NCBI RefSeq assembly: GCF_027111295.1
Contig: NZ_CP114287.1
Coordinates: 1,612,001 to 1,676,000 of the forward strand
Source of the DNA: Flavobacterium gelatinilyticum
GTDB lineage: Bacteria; Bacteroidota; Bacteroidia; Flavobacteriales; Flavobacteriaceae
DNA: 64,000 bases
Direction: 5' to 3'
This document shows, piece by piece, positions 25,281 to 34,696 of the stretch; the stretch's first letter is position 1, and each line of letters begins with the position of its first letter. Position numbers and translations under genes: made by a program. The notes beneath the pieces were generated by a model, which was not told where the DNA came from, did no database searches, and worked only from the letters and a program-made list of their open reading frames with translations.

Positions 25281-28085
25281 CTATACAGCCAAAATATATT
25301 CTACTAAACCGTTTTCGTGCTGCAAATCCATCTTTTTACGCAAACGGTATCGCTTTATTTCAACGCTCCGAACAGAAATATTAAATAAAGGCGCTATTTC
25401 TTTTGATGAAAGGTTTAACCGCAGATAGGCGCATAAACGGAGATCATTTGGCGTAAGGGCGGGATGCATTTGTTTTATCCGCTTTAGAAAATCTTTATCA
25501 GCATTATCAAAAGCCTCTTTAAAAACATTCCAGGAATCCTCTTCGGTAATATTTTTATTAATCGTGCTGATAACCGATTTTATATTGGAACTGTCATTTT
25601 GGGCCGTCTTTTTTAAATCTTCTTTAATAAAGGCCAGTAATTCGTTTTTACTGTTCAGACTCATGGTCGAAACCGCCAGTTCCCGATTTTTATTATCGAC
25701 GTCCTGCGAAAGCTGTTCATTTCGAAGTTTCATCAACTGCTGTTCGTTTTCAAGTTCTTTAATCTCCAGCAGAAGATTATTCTCTTCAATCAGTTTTTCT
25801 TTTTGTTTCTGATAATAATTGCGATAAGCTTTATTAATAAAATATCCTATCGAAAGCGTAAGAAGGAAATAAATAAACCATGCAAAATTAGTGCTGTACC
25901 ACGGTTTAAAAATCTGAAAATTATATACCGCCACATTCTGCAGAATCGTATTGGCATATTTTGCCCTTACTTTAAAAGTATATTTCCCGGGAGGCAGGTT
26001 TTTAAAATTGGCAGTGGCTTTAGTACTCCATTCGCTCCATTCATTCTGAAAACCTTCAAGCAGGTACTGGTATTCTGAATTGATGTATTTATCGTATTCC
26101 GGCACCGTATAATTGAACGTAATATTATTTTCGTCAGAGTCGAAACCGCCGTCATTGTAAATCGCCACATTTTTAAAAATCTCGTTTTGTTTGTTGCTGG
26201 TAATGTCTGTTATCAAAACATTGTAATTCTTAAAACTGAGTTCGTCTATATTCAGTGTATAATACCCGTCTGTTGTTCCTATTAAATAAGTCGATTTTGA
26301 GATTTGGGTAATATTTTCATATCCCAGCATCGAATTAGTCAAAGAGGATGGAATCGGGATTATATTTTCTTTTAATTGATTACTGAGTTTGCTTGCCGAG
26401 AAGTAATGAATGTAATTTTTAGAAAAAAGCCAGATTTTGTTCGAATTATCCACAATCAGTTTTCCCGAAGTATATTCGTCTTTTTCGAAAATAGAACTTA
26501 AAATACTGTCTTTTTCAAATAATCGCGTTTTAGGGTTTAATTTAAAGATACCGCCTTTATACGCATAATAAATATGATTATTAAAAGTCGTAAGACTCGC
26601 ACCCTGCCCTTTTTGCGGCGATTTATAAGTATAGAAATTATTGGTTCTCAAAAGCGCTTTGTCCGGTTTTAATCTAAAAATCCCTTTGTATTCGTGGCTT
26701 ACATAAATTTCCAGATTTTTGGTAATTTCAAAATAACGGGACGAATAATCAAATCCCTGAATTTTATTTTTGAAAACCCATTGATTGTTTACTTTTTCCA
26801 AAACCGAAAGTCCGTAATAATTCCCCTGAAGCAGCAGGTTTTTATTACCCGGAACTGGTTCAAACTTCCAACTTCCCGAGGCTGAAAAAATGGATTTAGC
26901 CGAATTACCTGTAACAACAAAAGTTCCCGAATCGTGTCCGCAAAAAAGCGTATTATCATACGTAAATAAGGACCAGACCTGCCCCTTTGTTCCGTTGATA
27001 AACTTAAAGTCTGAACTGCTTTGAACCGGTTTGCAAAACAATCCCTGATTTGTACCTATATAAAGCGTTCCGTTAAAAACAGCCGAGGCATAAACGGTTC
27101 CCAAAACACCCGTATCGTCTGTAAAACTATGTACTGCCGACTGCACATTGATACAGTTTATGCCGTTATCAAGACCAATCCATAAATTCTGGTCTTTGTC
27201 TTCAAAAAGAGACAAAGCCGTATTATTGCTTAATCCTTTACTCTGCGAAAGATGGTATTTTAGTTTTCCTTTATCAGTTAAAATAAAAATTCCGTTCGAA
27301 ACGGTTCCAAGTGCAAAACTTCCGTCTTTAAGCCTCTGGCTGCTATAAACAAAATCCGATTTTAAATCTAAATCTATATCTGTGGCTATAGCTGTTAACG
27401 AATTTCCGGAGAGCTTGTACATTCCGTCCTGCTGCGTCTGGATCAGCAATCCGTCATCTGTCGTAAAAACATTTGCAATTGTGAACTTTTTAAGCACCGG
27501 ATGGTCTGAAACCAATTTAGCTTCACCGCTTTCAATTTCAAAAAGCCCTTCTTTCATTGTCTGAAAATAAATGGCATTTTTTTGCGCAAAAGATTTTATG
27601 ACTCCGTTCTTCGGGGCCACAATTTCCATTTTTTTCGTTTTGGTATCATAAATGTAAATTCGGTTCAGGGACTGAAACAGAATCCACTGATCGTATTTTA
27701 AGATATTCCAGAACTGCTCGTCGTCTAAGATTTTATCTTTTATATCATCACTCAGCGAAGTATACTTTAGTCTCCCATTGGTATTTCGGGTCCAATAGCC
27801 AAAATTCATATAACTGCCCGTATAAATTCTGCTGCCAATAACTTTTACAGACCGCACAATGGTTTCATTAGGCCCGGGATACAACTGCCAGCTCGTTCCG
27901 TTATATTCCAGAAGCCCGTCGTTGTTGGCAAAATAAAGGTAATTTTTATCATCCTGAGAAATCATCCAGTTTTGATTTCCGGCACCGTAAACGGCAGATG
28001 AATATTTGATAATCGGCGGGAGTTCCTGTGAAGACACAATAAGACCGATTAAAATGAACAAGGTGGTGGTTAGTTTAGTTTTCAA
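25281..28085 (-). CDS. Membrane regulator: propeller, triple-Tyr and LuxR-type HTH
   Basis: 934 residues. A signal peptide is followed by two-component-regulator propeller repeats (about 30-600; DKDQNLWIGLDNGINCI is a typical blade), a Y_Y_Y domain (YQYLLEGFQNEWSEWS, LPPGKYTFKVRAKY), one membrane helix (FAWFIYFLLTLSIGYFI), a coiled coil (about 775-830) and a C-terminal HTH (LSSKEIAPLFNISVRSVEIKRYRLRK). No kinase or receiver domain is present. It probably senses glucan fragments in the periplasm and acts at the susC promoter from the membrane. It sits just upstream of the locus on the same strand. Confidence 0.9.
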   Translation of the reverse strand: MKTKLTTTLFILIGLIVSSQELPPIIKYSSAVYGAGNQNWMISQDDKNYLYFANNDGLLEYNGTSWQLYPGPNETIVRSVKVIGSRIYTGSYMNFGYWTRNTNGRLKYTSLSDDIKDKILDDEQFWNILKYDQWILFQSLNRIYIYDTKTKKMEIVAPKNGVIKSFAQKNAIYFQTMKEGLFEIESGEAKLVSDHPVLKKFTIANVFTTDDGLLIQTQQDGMYKLSGNSLTAIATDIDLDLKSDFVYSSQRLKDGSFALGTVSNGIFILTDKGKLKYHLSQSKGLSNNTALSLFEDKDQNLWIGLDNGINCINVQSAVHSFTDDTGVLGTVYASAVFNGTLYIGTNQGLFCKPVQSSSDFKFINGTKGQVWSLFTYDNTLFCGHDSGTFVVTGNSAKSIFSASGSWKFEPVPGNKNLLLQGNYYGLSVLEKVNNQWVFKNKIQGFDYSSRYFEITKNLEIYVSHEYKGIFRLKPDKALLRTNNFYTYKSPQKGQGASLTTFNNHIYYAYKGGIFKLNPKTRLFEKDSILSSIFEKDEYTSGKLIVDNSNKIWLFSKNYIHYFSASKLSNQLKENIIPIPSSLTNSMLGYENITQISKSTYLIGTTDGYYTLNIDELSFKNYNVLITDITSNKQNEIFKNVAIYNDGGFDSDENNITFNYTVPEYDKYINSEYQYLLEGFQNEWSEWSTKATANFKNLPPGKYTFKVRAKYANTILQNVAVYNFQIFKPWYSTNFAWFIYFLLTLSIGYFINKAYRNYYQKQKEKLIEENNLLLEIKELENEQQLMKLRNEQLSQDVDNKNRELAVSTMSLNSKNELLAFIKEDLKKTAQNDSSNIKSVISTINKNITEEDSWNVFKEAFDNADKDFLKRIKQMHPALTPNDLRLCAYLRLNLSSKEIAPLFNISVRSVEIKRYRLRKKMDLQHENGLVEYILAV

Positions 28086-28232
28086 GTTTTGGAAATGATA
28101 TTAAAATAATACTATTACAGTCCTAAAATAAGCCATTTTATGATGAAACAATAATTTTTTAATAAAAAAAATACCAATATGAAGATGAGATTTTACAGTG
28201 ATAATTCTGTTAGGATTTGGAACAATATCTGT

Positions 28233-28246
28233 AACAGAACTCTGTT
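28233..28246. promoter_or_regulatory. Dyad AACAGA-AC-TCTGTT upstream of uvrA
   Basis: A perfect 6-bp inverted repeat with a 2-nt spacer, 10 bp before the predicted -7 box. It is a candidate operator for DNA-damage control. Confidence 0.4.
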
Positions 28247-28256
28247 CAAAATTGAT

Positions 28257-28264
28257 TACTTTTG
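28257..28264 (+). promoter_or_regulatory. Predicted -7 box (TACTTTTG) for uvrA
   Basis: An exact TAnnTTTG match 18 bp before the chosen uvrA start. Confidence 0.4.
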
Positions 28265-28282
28265 TAAAAATTGACTTTTTTT

Positions 28283-31078
28283 ATGCAAATCGATCTTTCG
28301 ACACTCGACCCAAAGCAGAATATTATAATAAAAGGAGCGCAGGTACATAATTTAAAAAATGTAGATGTTGCTATTCCCCGAAATAAACTTGTCGTTATTA
28401 CAGGTCTCTCAGGATCAGGAAAATCAAGTCTCGCATTTGATACACTGTATGCCGAAGGACAGCGCCGTTATGTAGAAAGTTTATCTTCTTACGCGCGTCA
28501 GTTTCTTGGTCGTCTGGACAAGCCAAAGGTAGAATATATAAAAGGTATTGCGCCGGCAATTGCCATTGAGCAGAAAGTAAATACAACAAACGCACGATCT
28601 ACCGTAGGAACTTCTACAGAGATTTACGATTATATAAAACTTTTGTTTGCCAGAATTGGACGTACGTACTCTCCGGTTTCAGGACAAGAGGTTAAAAAAA
28701 ATACGGTTTCTGATGTTATTGCTGATGTAAAAACACTGGAAATCGACAGTAAATGGCTTCTTCTGGCGCCTATTCATCTTGAAGAGGGCCGTCAGCTTGA
28801 AGACAAATTAAAAATACTTTTGCAGCAGGGTTTTGCCCGTATTCTGGTAGAAAATGAAATGGTTCGTCTGGACGAATTTTCGGCTGAGAATCTTCATAAC
28901 CTGGACAATAAAGACATTCTGCTCATTATTGACCGTATTGTGGTAAAGGAAGAAGAAGAATTCTACAATCGCCTTGCAGATGCTGTGCAGACTGCTTTTT
29001 TTGAAGGAAAAGGAATTTGTTTCCTTCAGGAATTAGGTTCAGATAAAAAATTCTCTTATTCTAATAATTTTGAACTCGACGGCATTACGTTCTTAGAACC
29101 CAATGTGCATTTGTTCAGTTTCAACAATCCGTATGGAGCTTGTCCGGTTTGCGAAGGTTACGGAAATATTATAGGAATAGATGCCGATTTAGTGGTTCCG
29201 AATACTTCATTGTCTATTTTTGAAAGTGCCATTTATCCATGGCGCGGCGACAGCATGAGCTGGTACAAAGACGAACTGGTAAAACATGCTTATAAGTTCG
29301 ATTTTCCTATTCATAAACCTTATTTTGAACTTTCAGAAGAACAAAAAGATATAATCTGGACCGGAAACAAGTACTTTCAGGGTCTAAATGACTTCTTCAG
29401 GGAACTTGAAGAGAAAAACTATAAAATACAAAATCGTGTAATGCTTTCGCGTTATCGCGGTAAAACAAAATGCCACGCCTGTCGCGGAAAACGTTTACGC
29501 GAAGAAGCATCGTATGTAAAGATTGGCGGTAAAACAGTTTCTGATTTAGTAGATCTTCCTATTAAACATCTGGTTACTTTTTTCAAAAATCTTGAACTCA
29601 ATCAATACGAGCAGCAGATTGCAAAACGTTTAATGGTGGAAATCAATAACCGTTTATCGTTTTTAACAGAAGTAGGATTGGATTATCTTACCTTGAACCG
29701 AAACTCTTCTACACTTTCAGGAGGAGAATCGCAGCGTATCAATTTGGCTACTTCTTTAGGAAGCAGTTTAGTAGGTTCAATGTACATTTTAGATGAGCCG
29801 AGTATTGGACTTCACCCTAAAGATTCTGAAAGACTGATTAAAGTTTTGCTGTCTCTTCGTGATTTAGGAAACACCGTTATTGTCGTAGAGCACGACGAGG
29901 ATATTATGAAAGCAGCTGATATGATTATTGATATTGGTCCCGAAGCAGGAACTTTTGGAGGAAAGCTTGTTGCGCAGGGTACTTATGAAGAAATTTTACA
30001 ATCTGATTCGCTTACTTCAAAATATTTAAATGGCGATTTGGAAATTTCTGTTCCTAAAAAGAGAAGAAAATACAAGAATCATATTGATATTATCGGCGCA
30101 AGAGAAAACAATCTGAAAAACATCAATGTTACTTTCCCTCTTGATGTTTTAACAGTGGTTACCGGAGTTTCCGGAAGCGGAAAAAGTACTTTGATCAAAA
30201 AGATTTTATTTCCGGCCATGCAGAAAAAACTCGAAAGTGCTGCCGAAAAAGCTGGACAGTTCAGCGAAATATCCGGTTCTTTCTCTCAGATTAAACATAT
30301 CGAATACGTAGATCAGAATCCTATTGGAAGAAGTTCAAGATCCAATCCGGTAACCTATATAAAAGCCTACGACGATATTCGTGATTTGTATGCCAAAGAA
30401 AAATTATCCAAAATAAGAGGTTATCAGGCCAAACATTTCTCTTTTAACGTTGACGGAGGCCGATGTGAAACTTGCAAAGGAGAAGGAACAATTAACGTTG
30501 AAATGGTATTCATGGCCGATGTTTCGCTTCCTTGTGAAACCTGCGGCGGAAAACGATTTAAAAAAGAAATTCTCGAAGTTACTTTTGATAATCAGAACAT
30601 CAATGATATCCTGACGATGACTATTGATGATGCGATTGCGTTTTTTGAGAAAAACAAACAATCCAAAATCACGCAAAAGTTACAGCCTTTACAAGATGTT
30701 GGATTAGGGTATGTTCAGTTAGGACAATCTTCTTCTACGCTTTCGGGCGGTGAAGCACAGCGTATTAAACTGGCTTCATTTTTAGTAAAAGGAGCTACAA
30801 AAGACAAAGCCTTATTTGTTTTTGATGAACCTACGACAGGGCTTCATTTTCATGATATTAAAAAACTGCTGGCTTCTTTTGATGCCTTAATCGAAAAAGG
30901 ACATTCTATTATTGTAATCGAACACAATCTGGATTTAATTAAATGTGCAGACTGGATTATAGATCTTGGACCTGAAGGAGGAGAAAACGGAGGGCATTTA
31001 TTAGCTGCCGGAACGCCGGAAGAGGTAGTGAAAATTAAAGAATCGGTTACGGGAATTTATTTAAAGGATAAACTCTAA
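28283..31078 (+). CDS. uvrA: Excinuclease ABC subunit A
   Basis: About 931 residues, full length. Nucleotide-excision-repair damage sensor with UvrB. Two ABC ATPase units: Walker [10 protein letters not shown] and GVSGSGKST, signatures LSGGESQR and LSGGEAQR, and Walker [11 protein letters not shown] and [10 protein letters not shown]. Zinc-binding [16 protein letters not shown] and [16 protein letters not shown] pairs are present. The start at MQIDLSTLD is preferred over a Met four codons upstream that overlaps the promoter region. It is monocistronic, ended by a strong terminator. Confidence 0.97.
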   Translation: MQIDLSTLDPKQNIIIKGAQVHNLKNVDVAIPRNKLVVITGLSGSGKSSLAFDTLYAEGQRRYVESLSSYARQFLGRLDKPKVEYIKGIAPAIAIEQKVNTTNARSTVGTSTEIYDYIKLLFARIGRTYSPVSGQEVKKNTVSDVIADVKTLEIDSKWLLLAPIHLEEGRQLEDKLKILLQQGFARILVENEMVRLDEFSAENLHNLDNKDILLIIDRIVVKEEEEFYNRLADAVQTAFFEGKGICFLQELGSDKKFSYSNNFELDGITFLEPNVHLFSFNNPYGACPVCEGYGNIIGIDADLVVPNTSLSIFESAIYPWRGDSMSWYKDELVKHAYKFDFPIHKPYFELSEEQKDIIWTGNKYFQGLNDFFRELEEKNYKIQNRVMLSRYRGKTKCHACRGKRLREEASYVKIGGKTVSDLVDLPIKHLVTFFKNLELNQYEQQIAKRLMVEINNRLSFLTEVGLDYLTLNRNSSTLSGGESQRINLATSLGSSLVGSMYILDEPSIGLHPKDSERLIKVLLSLRDLGNTVIVVEHDEDIMKAADMIIDIGPEAGTFGGKLVAQGTYEEILQSDSLTSKYLNGDLEISVPKKRRKYKNHIDIIGARENNLKNINVTFPLDVLTVVTGVSGSGKSTLIKKILFPAMQKKLESAAEKAGQFSEISGSFSQIKHIEYVDQNPIGRSSRSNPVTYIKAYDDIRDLYAKEKLSKIRGYQAKHFSFNVDGGRCETCKGEGTINVEMVFMADVSLPCETCGGKRFKKEILEVTFDNQNINDILTMTIDDAIAFFEKNKQSKITQKLQPLQDVGLGYVQLGQSSSTLSGGEAQRIKLASFLVKGATKDKALFVFDEPTTGLHFHDIKKLLASFDALIEKGHSIIVIEHNLDLIKCADWIIDLGPEGGENGGHLLAAGTPEEVVKIKESVTGIYLKDKL

Positions 31079-31091
31079 AAATAATCACAAA

Positions 31092-31127
31092 AAAAGCCCT
31101 GAATTTTTCAATTCAGGGCTTTTGATT
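31092..31127. terminator. Bidirectional intrinsic terminator
   Basis: A perfect 13-bp stem AAAAGCCCTGAAT/ATTCAGGGCTTTT with T runs on both strands, between the convergent uvrA gene and the small membrane protein gene. Confidence 0.85.
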
Positions 31128-31139
31128 TTTAGAGTCTCT

Positions 31140-31445
31140 TTATGCTACTAAACATTTTTCCTCAAACGGAAAACCATCTTCATCAATAGCAACTAATACC
31201 TTTTTTTGTTTAGAAGCCTCGAAGGTTAAATAAAGCCATGCAAATGACCATAATCCGAGGGTTAAACAAAAAATAATGAAATTTAAACTGTGATTTACCA
31301 CTTTTCCTCCCTTTGAAAGAACTGCGAAAAGGAATTCGTCATTTCTCTCCTCCAGTGTAAAACCGTTATGAACTTTATTGGAAATCATATCGGAAAACAC
31401 CTGTACACTTTGCTCCTGGCTAAGCTGATTGCTCTTCATAATCAT
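31140..31445 (-). CDS. Small single-pass membrane protein of unknown function
   Basis: 101 residues. A soluble N-terminal part (about 1-50) is followed by a hydrophobic hairpin or single helix (LNFIIFCLTLGLWSFAWLYLTF) and a short polar tail with IDEDGFPFEEKC. The start could be two codons later (MKSNQLS). I do not recognise the family. It is isolated, with 319 bp of empty sequence upstream. Confidence 0.65.
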   Translation of the reverse strand: MIMKSNQLSQEQSVQVFSDMISNKVHNGFTLEERNDEFLFAVLSKGGKVVNHSLNFIIFCLTLGLWSFAWLYLTFEASKQKKVLVAIDEDGFPFEEKCLVA

Positions 31446-31764
31446 TTGTTTGTGTTTGTCTATATGCGCGGTCCTGTTTACATTTTAATATGTACTCCAA
31501 CCTAAATAACCCTTAAATTATCCCATTTATTGTGTCAGTTGTATTTTTTAACTAACTATGGAAATGCGAAAAATTCTACATAAAATTAGATTTTATTAAT
31601 TTAACTACAAAATAATTCTAAGAAAATTTTAAGATTACCTTCACATATTCAGTATATTATAAATAAAATATTCTTTTTTATCTGTTATATTAAAAATATG
31701 GCACGTAAAATTAATAGTACATAATTTTAAAGGAGTGCAATTCAGAGCAATCAGAAAAAACGAA
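31446..31764. other. A/T-rich gap without recognised gene
   Basis: No coding frame of note, no tRNA and no strong hairpin. Presumably it contains the promoter of the small membrane protein gene, but no box matches well. Confidence 0.5.
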
Positions 31765-33234
31765 TTAGATTTTTATTCCTATTTTTTTCAAAATGGTATC
31801 AATTACTTTATTAATATCGGGAGAAATATTAAATCGATAGTTTAGATAAACATATAAAATGGTTACTAAAATAGATTTTAAAGCAATACTGATAAGTTGA
31901 AAAAACGGAAATTCCCAGAAGTAAAACACCAAAAACAATGCAAATGTCAGGATCATTGACGAAATGGTTTCTTTTGTAAAAGGATAAAGACCCAATTTTT
32001 TTACAACAAACAATAATTTGGCAAGGCTGTATAAGGTAATAGATAATAAAGTAGCAAATGCTGAACCAAAAATCCCAAAAATAGGAATAAAGATCATGTT
32101 CAGGATTACCGTTAAAACTACCAGCATTAATCCAAGATACAACACCATTCGGTAATATTTTGTATTGAATATAATGGCATTATTGTTTCCTAAAATCAAA
32201 TCAAAATACTTCGAAAGACCAATCATAAATACAACCGAAATACCGCCGCTGTATTCTTTTGGAACCAATTCGTATAACTGATTAATATTTACAAAAATAC
32301 ACAGCATTACAAATCCGCCCACCATTTGAAGGTTTATGGATGTTTTTTTATACAGCTGATTCAATTCATCGTGTTTGTTTTCGTGCATCAGTTTCGCCGT
32401 AATTGGATACACAATTTGATGCATGGCCCTGCTTGGAACCGAAATTACCAAAGCAATATAGGTAGCAACAGAATAATAGGCAATATTCTCAATCTTCATA
32501 TATTGGTTCAGCATCAGTTTATCACCGTCTAAAAGCAGGTTGGCCACACTTCCTGATAAGATAATATAAAAGGTGTATTCCATCACGCTTTTTACATTTT
32601 CAGGAATCGTAATCTGAAAGTTCGGACGTTTGATGTAAAAGGCATAAAACATGGTTACAATAAACGCCAGAAAATAAATCGCGGCGGTTACATAAACAAA
32701 CTGCACCAATGAAATCCAATGAAAATAAAGACCAATTAAAGCCAGTGTCGAAAGAAGTCTTAAACCCACTTCTTTAATAAAATTACCAAATACGGAATGC
32801 ATATGAACCCGCGCCCAGGCATAGAAAATCTCAAAATACGCCATGCAGATTCCTATAAACGGAATCAAAAGCATAAACTCCCTTACAACAGGATTTTCTT
32901 TTGAAACAAAGTCTGTAATGTCATCATAAAAGAAAATACCAATCAATCCCAACGGAATACACATAAGAATAGGAAACAAGGCTGTAAAGGACAAAAACTG
33001 TTCTCGCTGCTCTTCGGTTTCGTACTGCGAATAAAACTTAACTAATGTATTCTGCATTCCAATCGCAAACAAAGGCATTATAACATTTGCAGCAGAAGTA
33101 ATATAATTTGTTAAAGCATAATAGGTTGCCCCTAGAAATACTGGATATAAATACAGTGTATTGATGGCCCCGATCCCGAAACCAATATAAGTGATAATAG
33201 TGTTTTTAAAAGACTGATTTAAGACAATGCCCAT
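31765..33234 (-). CDS. Polysaccharide flippase (MOP/Wzx-type)
   Basis: 489 residues with about 12-14 membrane helices, for example TYIGFGIGAINTLYLYPVF and FLAFIVTMFYAFYI. The arrangement matches the oligosaccharide-lipid flippase group of the MOP superfamily, which moves undecaprenyl-linked glycans across the inner membrane. It is the last gene of a minus-strand group with a glycosyltransferase and a YfhO protein, which supports a role in surface-glycan export. Confidence 0.88.
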   Translation of the reverse strand: MGIVLNQSFKNTIITYIGFGIGAINTLYLYPVFLGATYYALTNYITSAANVIMPLFAIGMQNTLVKFYSQYETEEQREQFLSFTALFPILMCIPLGLIGIFFYDDITDFVSKENPVVREFMLLIPFIGICMAYFEIFYAWARVHMHSVFGNFIKEVGLRLLSTLALIGLYFHWISLVQFVYVTAAIYFLAFIVTMFYAFYIKRPNFQITIPENVKSVMEYTFYIILSGSVANLLLDGDKLMLNQYMKIENIAYYSVATYIALVISVPSRAMHQIVYPITAKLMHENKHDELNQLYKKTSINLQMVGGFVMLCIFVNINQLYELVPKEYSGGISVVFMIGLSKYFDLILGNNNAIIFNTKYYRMVLYLGLMLVVLTVILNMIFIPIFGIFGSAFATLLSITLYSLAKLLFVVKKLGLYPFTKETISSMILTFALFLVFYFWEFPFFQLISIALKSILVTILYVYLNYRFNISPDINKVIDTILKKIGIKI

Positions 33235-33288
33235 TTCTAATTGTAGACTGTAGAGTTCTGATTAATTGATTATTGATTCTTTAAGCGT

Positions 33289-34575
33289 TTATTTATTAAT
33301 CAACTCTACTAATTGCTTGGTAAGGTTTTTTCTTGAATACTGCTGTAAACCAACTGCATACGATTGTAATTTTCCTTCCAGAAATTGATTATAAAAGTCC
33401 AAAATTACACTTTTTAATCTGGCTTTTTCCGAATAATCAAAAAATACGCCTGTATTTGTTTCTTTTATAATATCAGCAAAATCGGAACCTGTTGGCCCTA
33501 TGGCAATAATTGGGCGGTTAGAAACCATATATTCGAACAATTTCCCCGGAATGATGCTTTTGGTATCTTCAGAGTTAATTTCGATTAAAAGCAGCACCTG
33601 AGACTTTCTTTGGTGTGCAATGGCTTCATTGTGCGATACATAACCTACAAGATTTAGATAAGTATTCAAATTTGATTCTGAAATCGAATCTAATACTTCC
33701 TGACTTACAGCGCCAATTAATTTTATTTCTAAATGGTTTTTAAAATCCGGAATTTCATTTAGCAATTCAACCAGACATTCCCACAAAAATTTCGGATTTC
33801 TGTCTGATAAAAACGAACCAATATGCGCCAGTGTAAATTTAGAATCTAAAGTCTGTTTTGCAACATTTTCGTTATCATAACCATTTGTAATCACAGAAAT
33901 CGGTTTATTGGTAATGGCCTGAAATTCTGTTTTTGTCGTTTTGCTGGTAACTATAATTGTATCAGCTGTATTAAGAACTTTATGTTCTAACTTTTTATGT
34001 TTTTTATCAGCATAAGAGGAAAGACGCAAAGCTTTATGATAACCAATTGTTGTCCATGGATCACGAAAATCGGCAAACCATTTTACGTTTAGTTTTTCCT
34101 TTAATTCCAACCCAATTAAATGCAAACTATGAGGCGGTCCCGATGTAACAATCGTATCGATGTTATTTTCTTTTATATATTTTTCGAGATATGCAACAGA
34201 CGGTTTTACCCAAAATACACGGGCATCCGGAATAAACAGGTTACCGCGAACCCATAAAAAAAGTTTATCCAGAAAGGTCTGTTTCTTTTTATGCGGAAAA
34301 ATTCCGGAACTGATTTTCTTGGTTTTATTTTTCGAAAACACAGAAGCCAGCTGATACGGTTCCCATATTTTATTTTTAAGTATTATAACTTTATCTGATA
34401 TTTCACTTACCAGACCTTCGTCAATAATAGGATACGTTGGATTTTCAGGAATATAAACAATCGGCTGAACATCAAATTCAGGAAGATATTTTACAAATTT
34501 CAGCCAGCGCTGTACACCCGGTCCACCTGCAGGCGGAAAATAATAGGTTATTATTAAGAGTTTTTTTTGTTCCAA
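33289..34575 (-). CDS. Glycosyltransferase, GT4-like
   Basis: 428 residues with a GT-B fold. The N-terminal donor/acceptor loop YYFPPAGGPGVQRWLKF, VTSGPPHSLHLIG, WFADFRDPWT and the C-terminal domain with ITNGYDNENV and SIIPGKLFEYMVSNRPII are typical of Bacteroidota surface-glycan glycosyltransferases. The Glu of the usual EX7E site appears within the KLFEY region. Sugar and acceptor are unknown. The flippase gene follows 54 bp downstream. Confidence 0.9.
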   Translation of the reverse strand: MEQKKLLIITYYFPPAGGPGVQRWLKFVKYLPEFDVQPIVYIPENPTYPIIDEGLVSEISDKVIILKNKIWEPYQLASVFSKNKTKKISSGIFPHKKKQTFLDKLFLWVRGNLFIPDARVFWVKPSVAYLEKYIKENNIDTIVTSGPPHSLHLIGLELKEKLNVKWFADFRDPWTTIGYHKALRLSSYADKKHKKLEHKVLNTADTIIVTSKTTKTEFQAITNKPISVITNGYDNENVAKQTLDSKFTLAHIGSFLSDRNPKFLWECLVELLNEIPDFKNHLEIKLIGAVSQEVLDSISESNLNTYLNLVGYVSHNEAIAHQRKSQVLLLIEINSEDTKSIIPGKLFEYMVSNRPIIAIGPTGSDFADIIKETNTGVFFDYSEKARLKSVILDFYNQFLEGKLQSYAVGLQQYSRKNLTKQLVELINK

Positions 34576-34620
34576 TGAAAATCGTTTATTATTGTAAAAT
34601 GGAAAATTTTGAGAATCTCT

Positions 34621-34680
34621 GTGAAATCTTTGACAGCTCTGCGAAACCTATAATTCCACAAAGACTCGCAAAGATTTCAC
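34621..34680. repeat. Inverted repeat of the CTTTG/GTGAAATC family
   Basis: Arms GTGAAATCTTTG (34621-34632) and CAAAGATTTCAC (34669-34680) are perfect, and imperfect pairing extends outward on both sides. It fills the gap between the YfhO and glycosyltransferase genes and could attenuate readthrough. Confidence 0.65.
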
Positions 34681-34696
34681 TAAGCTTCACAAAAAT

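Noticed and set aside
31690..31730. Very short plus-strand frame starting ATGGCACGTAAAATT
   Set aside because: Stops after eight codons and has no supporting context.
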